This document shows positions 12,901 through 24,900 of a stretch of DNA of 64,000 bases, piece after piece. The first letter of the stretch is position 1; each line of letters begins with the position of its first letter. The translations under genes were made by a program, and so were the position numbers. The notes under the pieces are model-generated. The model was not told the origin of the DNA and ran no database searches. It was given only the letters and a program-made list of their open reading frames with translations. The stretch covers positions 39,021,719-39,085,718 of the forward strand of contig CM060075.1 of NCBI GenBank assembly GCA_030533445.1, in the 5' to 3' direction. The DNA is from Cyprinodon diabolis (lineage: Eukaryota; Chordata; Actinopteri; Cyprinodontiformes; Cyprinodontidae).

Positions 12901-15900
12901 GAATCATTTTAAGGACTTCTTTTGTTTGAATCCTTTTTTCAATTTACTAATAAGTATTTTCTATGTGCTTATATCCATTAGTTAATTACTATTTTCTTTG
13001 TTCAGCTGTCTTTCATTTCTTTGCTATTGGTTCATTATATTTGTATCTGAACTTGTTTGATCTTCCTCTTGAAGCTACATAATAAAGGGTCCATATGTTT
13101 TTTTTTATTTACTCTGTGTGCAGATGAGTCCTTTTATGTGAGTTTTTTGTCTTAATGCTTTTCTTTAGTAGTTGCATCAGGACAACTTGCAGGCACTACC
13201 CAGATGCTTCTCTGTTTGCGTGCACCGAGCGGAAGACGCACACAAAGTTACACCGAAAAAGAGAATGCAGATAATGAAGAAATGTGGATGCATTTTGCAG
13301 TCCTGCAGGACAGGAGAGGTGGAGTCTCAGCTCAAAGCCGAGTGAGTCATCCACCATCCAGCTACAGCCCAAAGAGAAAAAAACGAAAAAGGGAAAGACC
13401 TTCAGAAAGCCTTCAGAACTGTTGATTAAAAGATGACAAGAAAGTGCGACTGTTTGGAAACATGACGAAAGCAACAAAGGGTGGATTGATTTCAGTATTT
13501 AATCAGAGTCTTTAATCCGCAGAGGTGAAAACGACCAAACCAAGTGTTTTAAATCTGCTTGTTTAAAAAAATATTGAGCTTTCTGATCATTTAACTGATG
13601 CTAAATGTAGTAGAAAAATAATAAATCATGACTCAAACCTGAAAAGTAAGAAGCCAGTCTTGCAGTCCAGAAGGAGGCGGGCCGGAGTTGACCCGTCGCC
13701 GCTGAGCTGAATGGCCATTCGCCAGCCGCAGGTCCCCGAACGTCGTGGGCGTGGCCTGAACCAGACTGGAGGGACTGGAGGGTTAAAAAAAATATATATA
13801 AATAAATAATTATGATGCCCATGTATGATCTACAGCATCTTGTAGTGTCTAAAACCTCAAACCTTTTTTTCCCATTTCATTTCACAACAGATGAGAGATT
13901 AGCAATAAGTACTGCATGATTGTGAAGAAGTAAAAGAAGGAAGTTGTCTTTTAAAAAGAAAACAATTTAACTCTGAAAAGTGTGTTGAGCGTTTGTAATC
14001 AGCTGTGTCCGAATCAAAAACTTACATTTCATTGCAATTTCAGCTGCAAGAACTGAGTGATATCTTTAGCCGCTTTTGCACATCTAATAAGTGGATATTT
14101 ATTTAATTCTTCATTGCAAACTAGCTCTAGTCTAGATTGGATTGGATGGAAAGAGTCTATTTCCCTTCGTTTTTAATTTTTGCCATAGATCTGGACTTTT
14201 ACTAGGCCATTCTAACACATAAATGAGTTTAAATGAGGAAATCTGAGTCTTAAAACTTTAACAGCCTCAGACAGGTGTGTGCCTTTTTCTAGAATTGTTC
14301 ACAATTAGCTCCAACCATCCCGTCCAGCAGACAAAAAGCAATCCCACAGCACGATGCTGCCACTACCATGCTTTACGGAGGGGTATTGTGGGTTACTTTC
14401 TGTCGCGGCTTATTGCAAACTGCAAACAGAACCTCTGATATGATTCCTTCAACGTTAGCTTCCCTCCTGCCACATCTATGAAGTGCAATAACCTGAGGGT
14501 TCTCTAAACTTGTTAGATTCGACCAACTAAGCTTTGAATCTCTGCAGCTTCTCTATAATCATCAGGAGCTTCTTTGCTGCATCTCTGATGGATGTTCTTC
14601 CTGCCCCTCCTCTCAGTTTAAGAAGACGGTCTGAGACATAATTACATCTGCAAACTTTATAAGGAGGCTTCTGAAGGGAATTGATGATGATGGGGATGAA
14701 TCCCAATGAACACCACACTGGTCTGATTGTTAAGAAAAGGAAACTTTCTTTGGTAACTCCACAAATATTTACGCATTGGTTTATAATAAAGATTTTGTGG
14801 CTGTAACAAAACAAAATCTGATGAAATCAAAGATAAAGACTATTGGTAACTTTAAAAATTCAGAGAATAAACTTCATAGTTTGATTAGAAGACAATATCT
14901 TACAGTAGATCCCATCTTATTGTGGACAAGTTGAGGTGATAAAGCGCTTCCCTATCAGCTGCGTTACCTGAGGTACCCGTTTCCCTTGCAGTGCTTCTTT
15001 CCTGAGGGGAACGGTCGGCCATCTGGACCATGATCCAGCTTCCTCTTCATCTGAAGTTAACAAACACAAAGTCTGAGAAAACGACTCAGAAAAACTCAGC
15101 AGGTTCTAAAAAATGGTAACAATATCATATGTTTATCACATAAAATGAAGAATAACATCAACAATGGAATTTATGACCAGTTTTCCGATGTGATATTTCA
15201 GATGATTTAAATCAATGTAGGGTTGTGAAAAGTATCGACACTCCAACGCTGTATCTGGACTCTAATAAGGTATCAGTGCTAAAGTTTGTCACATTTTTAC
15301 CATTGTAATTTTTAGAATCATAGATTCATTTCAGAATTAAAATATTCTAAGGTTTCAGAAAACCTTAGAATATTTTCATACTAGATTATTTACCTATTTA
15401 ACAATCATCTGTGATTCTATTGAGAAAGTTCAATAGAATGTAGACATTGAAAAAGGTACATTTCTTGTGTTAATAAAAGATATTTTGAATGCCTTCAATC
15501 ACTTAGGATTTTTTTATCCCCATTTTGTTGAGTATTAAATATTTTATTTGGTATTTATATCGATTCAGTTTATTTCTATAGCGCCAATTCACAACACATG
15601 TCATCTCAAGGCACTTTACAGTTCACCAACTCAGTCACATCGATTCAAGGTTTTTTATCTAAGGAAAACCAGTTGATTGCATTGACTCACTGACTCAAAG
15701 GCAATTCCTGACACTAAGCATGCTTGTAGCGACAGTGGAGAAGAAAAACTCCCTTTTAACAGGAAGAAACCTCCAGCAGAACCAGGCTCAGTGTGAGCGG
15801 CCATCTGCTGAGGCCGACTGGGGTTCAAGGAGACAGAAGCAGACATAGAAAAAGCAGCTGTAAAAGGCAGCCCCGTCCAGGAAACACACAGCCAGGCCGA

Positions 15901-18900
15901 TCCAGCCAGTCACGGTCAGAGAAACAGGACAACACTGGAAAACAGGCTGATCTCCAGCATCTATAAACAAAAGTGTTGATGGCAGCAGCACAGCTGATAT
16001 TTCTCTCCAAGATGGAGTCACAGCCAAACAGGAACATATCAAATGTTAGTTTAAATGATTGCGTGATTAGCTCTTCAGAAAATGTCCCCATGAGATCCAA
16101 CCTAAACCAATCAAACCCAATAGATTTATTTGGGCATTTGTAAAATTTCAACAAGACTGATAAATATATGATTCAATAGTGTCCAAATAGATTTTTTTAA
16201 CCTTGATTTTAAATGCTTTTTTTAACAGCTGTGTTTTTTTTAACCATATTAAATTTTTTCTTACTTTTGTTTGACCAACCATAATGTTTCTGATCATTAA
16301 ACAAATTTAATCTATGACAACAACACTGAACAAATATGAACAAAGATGTCTTTAAATTCAAACAACCTTAACTGGCCTGATACTGTGTAAAAATCTAACC
16401 AAGCTACCCTTTAGAGTACATTTGCCTGATCAATGTCTGCTCTTATGAATCCTTAAAACAGAACCTATCTTGCACCATGAAGTTGGTTAAAAGAGCTCAA
16501 AAAACGACAAGTTTAAGGAATTCAAAAAATCATGGACATCCATCAGAACATTTTGGAAGCTTTGCATCCTGACCTCCATCTGCACAAGTTCATAAAACGA
16601 CAAACTTCCACTCTTGGTCTGGTTTGATTCTTCAGGACCTTGATCAACAGTCTTGGTTGATAGAACCATGAAGGAGAACGCCAAACCTTTGATAGTGCAT
16701 CACTAAAAATAAAGCACACTTGGTTATCTGGTAGAGGAGGGGGGGAGTTATGGCCTAGTGGTTAGAGCAGGAAGCTTGCATCCTGGGAAACTGTAAGCTC
16801 CCGGCTTTAACTCCAACAGAATGCATCTCTAAGCTCCCCTGGGGCTGCACAATGGCAGCTCAACGCTCCCTAAGTGGGGAGGTTAAGCGTGGGAGAAAAT
16901 GTCATGAAATTGCAAAGTTACAATCCCAAAATAAAGAAGATAATAATAATAACCCAAAGCTAAAGCACTACTGTATGCTGCCTTTGAATGGCTTCTAAAC
17001 AAACCTTCCCTCAAGGTTTGGGAGTGTCCTAGTCAAAGTCTGAAGCGCTTTTTACTCAAAATGACCCACAGAGTCCTTTAAGTAAACCTACAGAGATTTA
17101 AAAGACAGTTATCACACATGTTTGATGCATCCTAGGGTGGCACCACCAGTTCACACAGAGTAAGGTCAGTTCAGAGGGCTTCTATAGCTTAGTAAATGAA
17201 GAAAATACTACAGTATATTTGACTGTGCAGGTAAAAAAAGGGACTTTAATGAAATGTTTGCATTAAATAGCCCCAAGGTCAGAGATGGGGGTGCAAGAAG
17301 CAGGATACAAGCAGGAATGCACTAATTCCAGGGTCAATTTTAAGAATTTAACACATTTTGGGGGGAAATCTGTAGTGGAAGAAGTTGGCCAGTTTCTGTA
17401 AACATCTGTGGGTTTCAAAAACAAAAAGACCAGAACAGCTGCTGCAGAGTCCAGAGGTAAGAGGGAGCTGCAGATAAACCGTTTCTGCTGGAGACACCCA
17501 CGCTGAGAGGGGGAACACACAAACACAACCACCCGGAGGTCTGACTCAGCCTGCCGTCTCCCTCCTCCGAGAGTCTCTCTCTCTCAGCCAGTGAATGAAT
17601 GCAGGAATGCAGAAAATCGGAGGAATGTCGCCGGTGCAGCGCTGCTTTAAAATAGAGCTAACAGGCGGCTAAACGCACACGAACCTGAAGGTCTCAGGGT
17701 GATTGTTAAGGAAGTCAGTGGGTTTCATTCAGGATCTGCTTTTTATTCCCAGACTCTCTGGCTTTCAGCAACAGATGTCACATCTGTGGCAATTCTGCTA
17801 AAAAAAAAAAGAAAAAAAAACTCGACTTTGTGGTAAAAACCAAAAGAATGCGTTTCCTGTTAAAACCAGAATAACCCAGTCCTGATGTTTTAACTCTGGT
17901 GCTGCCAGAGCTGAAGCCTCTCTGCAGAGAGAGCCCACGGTTATCAGTCCAGGTTATGCAGCGACCTCACTGCGAACCGAGTCAACAGGCAGGCCATTCA
18001 TTCAACTACAAACATGCACTACATCCTAATGTCCCTGCTGCTGTTAAACCAACATTATTCCTACATTATGAAGATAAAACCGTCAGATTTTGAGTCATTT
18101 CTCTAGATTAGTGCTGCCTTATCTCTTAGAATTAGAGATGCATCAGTCAAGGCTTTTTAAAGCTACAGTGTGTAATAATTACAGGGATATACAGTCAGAA
18201 ATGTAATATATTATACATAACTATGTTATTTATCATCATCTACGAGCTCAGCCTCTTAACATTAATATTTGCGTTGCCTTAGAATTCGTTATTTATAATT
18301 ACATAGGAGCGGGTCTCGCAGCCATGGAGGCAGACATCTTTGCGCTACGGCAGCACAGAGCCAACAAACTAGCGATTGCGAGATCGCCAAAACGTCACAA
18401 CGATGTAGAAAAAATAACGGGTATATTTATTATCTTAAGTCTACATGAAATCTATACCCTACACAGACTAATGAAATACTATCTGTAAAATTATCTATGT
18501 AAACAAACCTCATCACTTGAGAAGGTAGGTGATGCGGACGTTGTGGAAGACATTTTGTCCCGTAACGCTCGCCGTACTGTTGGGGGGGAGAAGCGGTGGG
18601 GGGGAGATGTTCATGTTGCTGCGGTCTGCAGTCTGACCGCTAGATGTCGCTAAAAGTTACACACTGTAGCTTTAAGATTCCTGGTTTGCTAAATATTTTT
18701 TGTGAGTAGAGAAATGAGCAGCCATGTTTGCTGATAGAAGTCGTAAATATAGAAGATACAAGATTATGGATCAAAGGTGGCACCCCTAACCTTCATCAGA
18801 CTTTTTTTTGTGTTTTTTGTTTATAGATTTAGGAAAAGGAGGTTAAAAAAAACAACATTTTTTTAATTTTGCTGATCTGAAAATGAATCATAAGAGCCAA

Positions 18901-21900
18901 TCATGAGTAAATAGTTTGATCTCTGTCTGATTTCAATTTCTAAAGCTACACTATTTGGGGATTTAAAGCAATAATAATTAAAAACAATAAATAGCTACAA
19001 CAATTTGTCATTTTTAGGCATTTTGTTGATTTAAAAAGCCAATCTAAGCATTACAGGCCCCATCAATGAGCGGCATCACTTCCCTCCATCCTCTAAATAT
19101 TGGGATCCTGAAGGCCCAGTTGTCTTATTGAACAGATATTGACTAATTCCATGAGAAGCAGATTTTTTTTTTTTTTATATACTTATTTTTTTATTGAACA
19201 TTTCTGAAAACACACAGTGGAGAGGCAACAATACATTCAACTTCATATACAATGTTGGACAACCGTGTCCATATTTATCTGGATACAAGAATTAGGGATG
19301 CATGATATAATCGGCCTCCTATCGGTATCGGCCTTAAAACTGAATATCGGACATCGGCCACCACACCGATATTTAACCCGATATTTGATCAGCTTCTGAG
19401 TTTCTAAAGTCTAAAAAACAAAAAAAATACTACTTCTTCTTCTTCCTCAAAAACTTCTTTTTTACAGACTTAAAAACTTCTAAAGACGAGGGAAAAAATA
19501 TTGATACATTAAAATATCACAATATCTTCATATGCTGATATATTGCCATTTAAAAACACCATATCAATCTCTTTTACTAATGAAATATTGCTATATGTCA
19601 TCGTTATGCTACGAAATCCCCCGAAAATTCACAAAGTTTGCCATATTTTTATATGTTGATATATTGACGCGGTATTGATCTATTTTACTAACAAAATCTC
19701 ACAAGAATTTGCAAAATATCACGAGAGTTTGTGACAGAACGATGAAATTTCACGAGATTTTGAAAGTAAAATAGATCGATACAGCGTTTTTAAAAATCTA
19801 TTTGATATCAGCATATGAAAATATATTTGAGTATATTATTTTTCAAAGTGTCAGAAATGGAGAACAAAACTGCTATTTTCAATGACTACTTATTTTTTTC
19901 CAGCTTTAACATCGGTATCGATATCGGTTATCGGCTACATGAGTTTTAAAATATCGGCATATCGGATATCGGCCAAAATCCCAACATCGTGCATCCCTAA
20001 CAAGAATGGTATTCTCCTTGCGTCTGTAGTCGCTCCATTTTTCCCATTTAACAACAAACTTGTCCTCCTGCAATCTCAGTCTATATGTGAATTTTCCCCA
20101 TTACAAAAATCTCTTCCCCAATGCTCATCCCCTGTCCACCGCGGGGGGTCTTGTCTATACCATAGTTTTGTGGTGGTTTTCTTTGATGCTGAAAGTAATA
20201 TTTTTAGCAGGTATTCATCATCCTTTTGAATTACATCGTGTGTGAGGCATCCTAGATAAAGTGTTTTACATGATCTGGGTATCCCATAACCCAATATGTT
20301 TTTCAAAATAAGGCAAACATTATGCCAGTATGTGGTTAGCTTTTGACAAGACCAGAATATGTGCGGGTGGCCTACATCAGTCTGGCTACAGGATCTCCAG
20401 CATGGCTGTGAACTGGATAACATCCTGGTCCTAATCATGTTTTTCCAATTAAATTCCCTCCACACACGAGAGCAGGTGGCTGTGCACTGCATTTTACAAA
20501 TTTTAAACCATTCCTCCCCGCTTATGTGTTCCTTCAATTCGTCCTCCCATTTTTCTTTAACGTACATAGTAGATGTCTTCCTGCCTGTTATCAGTCCCTG
20601 GTACAGTGCAGAAATAATTCGTAATTTATTCCCCTCATAGGCCTTATGAAATATCTCTATTATTTTACTTACATTGGTTTTTATCTCTTTCTCATAATAA
20701 TCTTTTATTTGCAGGTATCTATAATGGTCTTGATCCTCCACTTCATATTTTCCCTTTAAGTTATTGAAGCTCAGCAGTTTGCCCTTTTCAGTTGAGCAGA
20801 TTTGTTTTTTATTTTTATTTCCCTTTTTTCCAGCATGAATAACTAATTTTCCAAAGCATTTTTTTTATGTTGAAGTTTTGGTATGAACAAAGTATTTCAA
20901 GATTAAATTGAATGCAAATGTAACTGATTTTGTCAGTTTTCAGAAGAATAGGCTTATTAAAACCGGGGGGACAGCCATGTTTTTACATTTAATGCGTCTC
21001 ACCTTCAGGTTATCACTTGCAGGTTTTTGTAAAGATCAATGAGCAGCAGATAAAAGAAAGAGTTTTGATGCTTTGTACTTCTTACAGGATCTAAGCCGTG
21101 AAGATTACATCAGCTGAACTCTCTAAAACCCCAATCCCTGAAAGAAAAACTCATATTTCCAAAGCTTTAATCTTACCTTCTGTGGCTTTTTAAACTTAAA
21201 AAAACAGCTGCATGGCTTTATTTTGCTGATAAAATTCAGATTAATTCAGATTCTCCTCTACAGTTTTCAATAGTGTTTATTACCTCTATATGATTTATTT
21301 CTATTTGATCATGTTTGTTCCTGATAACAGGATTTTACCAACTTACAGTGAGCCGATCTCCATTTTATTTGCATTTCTGTGCAAACAGCATGTTTGCAAG
21401 AGTTTAATCTGGTGGTTTGCATCAGCATAGACTAACAAGCAACAGATAATCACGTGGCGCCCGAATCCAGTTCATCTTTGTGAGGTTTGACCTAAACCGA
21501 GCAGATTATAGATGCTGTAATTTGCAGGGTTTCCACGCAGCAGAGTTCAGATTTGAGTCTTTCATCTCGGAGACGATTGTATGACCAGGCGCTGAGTCAG
21601 AGCTGGAGATAGAAGCCTGTAATAAAGCATCTTTTTCATTATTTCAAACACTTGTATTCCTGCTTTTTGGGGGTATAATGAGACGTTTACCTGGAAGTAT
21701 CACGATTACAGCGGCTCTATCTTGTAATAATCCTCCTACAGCAAGAAAAACCTGCACTTTACAGCTTTAATTGTGTAGATCAAAGCTCTTAGAAAAGGCA
21801 ATAAGATTTAAATTAGATTTTATATTATTCTCAACCTGTGTTAAGTGGTTAAGCAGATGGGTGGGGCAAAAAGGCTATGCTGAGTTTCATTTGTAAAAAC

Positions 21901-24900
21901 TTTGTTTTATAGGATTAAAGCGTATTATCTGGGATGATAAATGCATGGAAAATATTCGAGCCTAATTGGACACAGTGGACATTTTTTCTGATGTTAGACT
22001 GAAACGATGCAAAGTGCTGCAGCTGCAATTTGAGATACACTATATTGCCAAAAGTATTTGCTCACCCATCCAAATTATTGGAATCAGGTGTTCCAATCAC
22101 TTCCATGGCCACAGGTGTATAAATTCAAGCACCTAGGCATGCAGACTGTTTTTACAAACATTTGTGAAAGAATGGGTCGCTCTCAGGAGCTCAGTGAATT
22201 CCAGCGTGGAACTGTGATAGGATGCCACCTGTGCAACAAATCCAGTCGTGAAATTTCCTCGCTCCTAAATATTCCACAGTCAACTGTCAGCTGTATTATA
22301 AGAAAATGGAAGTGTTTGGGAACGACAGCAACTCAGCCACGAAGTGGTAGGCCACGTAAACTGACGGAGCGGGGTCAGCGGATGCTGAAGCGCATAGTGC
22401 GAAGAGGTCGCCAACTTTCTGCAGAGTCAATCACTACAGACCTCCAAACTTCATGTGGCCTTCAGATTAGCTCAAGAACAGTGCGCAGAGAGCTTCATGG
22501 AATGGGTTTCCATGGTCGAGCAGCTGCATCCAAGCCATACATAACCAAGTGCAATGCAAAGCGTCGGATGCGGTGGTGTAAAGCACGCCGCCACTGGACT
22601 CTAGAGCAGTGGAGACGCGTTCTCTGGAGTGACGAATCGCGCTTCTCCATCTGGCAATCTGATGGACGGGTTTGGGTTTGGCGGTTGCCAGGAGAACGGT
22701 ACTTGTCTGACTGCATTGTGCCAAGTGTAAAGTTTGGTGGAGGGGGGATTATGGTGTGGGGTTGTTTTTCAGGAGCTGGGCTTGGCCCCTTAGTTCCAGT
22801 GAAAGGAACTCTGAATGCTTCAGCATACCAAGACATTTTGGACAATTCCATGCTCCCAACTTTGTGGGAACAGTTTGGAGCTGGCCCCTTCCTCTTCCAA
22901 CATGACTGTGCACCAGTGCACAAAGCAAGGTCCATAAAGACATGGATGACAGAGTCTGGTGTGGATGAACTTGACTGGCCTGCACAGAGTCCTGACCTCA
23001 ACCCGATAGAACACCTTTGGGATGAATTAGAGCGGAGACTGAGAGCCAGGCCTTCTCGTCCAACATCAGTGTGCGACCTCACAAATGCGCTTCTGGAAGA
23101 ATGGTCAAAAATTCCCATAAACACACTCCTAAACCTTGTGGACAGCCTTCCCAGAAGAGTTGAAGCTGTTCTAGCTGCAAAGGGTGGACCGACGTCATAT
23201 TGAACCCTATGGATTAGGAACGGGATGTCACTTAAGCTCATATGTGAGTCAAGGCAGGTGAGCAAATACTTTTGGCAATATAGTGTATTAATTTTATCTG
23301 CAGGGATGGCTTAAATCTGGAATCTTTGAAGCTATAAATTGTAGGGTTTATTCCACGTTTTATGTTCTTCTGTTTGAATCAGGAGGCACAGCTCTTTCCT
23401 TTGTGTCTTTATATGAGAGAAAAAGCTGAATATTGACATTTTAACTATTCTCTAAAGCTTTAAAGAGGCTTACTGTGCTTTAAACATATTTCTATGAGTT
23501 CTATTTATGTTTCCCCGATGCATTTTATCAAAAATTATTGAGTTCTTTATGATTAAATTGATTTTTTTTGTTGAACCATAACATTTCAGAGGTAAAGTTA
23601 AGTTGGAAGCACAAAGAAATATAATTTGGTAGGAAAGCTACCATTTTTAGCTGAGAAAGAAGTTGTATTATAGCTGAATTTTTCCAGAATATTGACCAAA
23701 ATCATCCAAATAGTAACAGAGATATCCCTCTTGACAGAACAAATCCACTGGATCTACATTTTTCTCCCAAACTCCTTTATTCATATTTTCAGAGAAAAGC
23801 AGAACAATAGTCTTTTCTTAAGATTTAATGTCGAAGCTTCAGGTTTTAAAGAGCAGCTTTGCTTTAATTACTGTTTTAAATGTATTTTTGTTTTACTTTA
23901 AGACATAAATTTCCAGAAAATTTAAGAATTGGATCCAAACAATCAAACTAAACTACTCAGAGCTATTTTCTCCCTTCTCATTACCTTTTCTGATGGGGAA
24001 ATGAAGTTATAAATTTAGCCTAATCGGGACTTAATCTCAAAAATGTTACATCCATCCTTTCGAATGATGTTAACAAGACAGAAAGGTACAACTCGTCCCA
24101 TTTTAAATGGTTTGAAATAGAATAGGAATCTACATACAGATACTTGAAAGGTTAGAACAGGTTTAAGTAATCAAAAATAATTTAAAAAAAAGTAATAAAA
24201 ATAGGAAAATAACAGAAAAGAAAAGCATTTATATGAAATCATGGATATCGGCTACAGTTACACAGAATATTGTGTAAAATATTGATCCTCTTTTTAACCT
24301 TTTGCTCATAAATCAAAGCCACAAGTATACAGCTTTGATGATGTTTCTATTAGTTATACACCAATTAAATCTGAGTGGTTTTAAACCATAAAGCAATGTG
24401 ATATTCTTTTTATATATATAATTTTCTGATCACTCCAATCTAACAGGAAGGGTTAACAGTGTCAGTAGATTTTCCCTAATTAACTCAAATAATTCAGGAA
24501 AGCAAGAAGTTAAGTTTAAATGTTTCATTATTTTTATCTGCGGTTTAAAAGGATTAATTAATATGAAATACAGATTTTCTCAGAACTTTGAACGCATCAT
24601 CTTGTGATATAAAAGGAGATGATGATAGTTTCCTATATACTGATGTTCAGAGCTGATATCATTAATGGAACTGATGGTTTTTAATTGATGCAGCACATCT
24701 GATCAATTGGACCCGGTGGTTACGGTGTCCTGTAAGGTCCAATCAGAAGATGATAGCCAGTAATCAGTGACTCAGAGCATCGGCAAGGCTGCATGAAGCC
24801 ACAACCTCTCTCTCTCTCTCTCCTGGTTCCGCAGTGGTCCAGTCATGTGCACGCGGACACCACCACGTGCACGCGCCGCACTGTCAGAAGCAGAAACGCC

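Larger units (their letters stand above)
19164..20810 (-). mobile_element. L1-clade LINE, 5'-truncated, interrupted by a hAT MITE
   Basis: Reads on the minus strand from the end of ORF2 (20808-20076) through a 3' UTR to a poly-A tail (T-run at 19163-19176 on the plus strand) preceded by AATAAA. The hAT MITE at 19293-19999 splits the 3' UTR. Both halves rejoin cleanly when the MITE and one 8-bp duplication are removed. No reverse transcriptase remains. Confidence 0.75.

Noticed and set aside
22495..23265. 256-residue frame on the minus strand
   Set aside because: Antisense shadow of the Tc1 transposase, starting without similarity to any protein.
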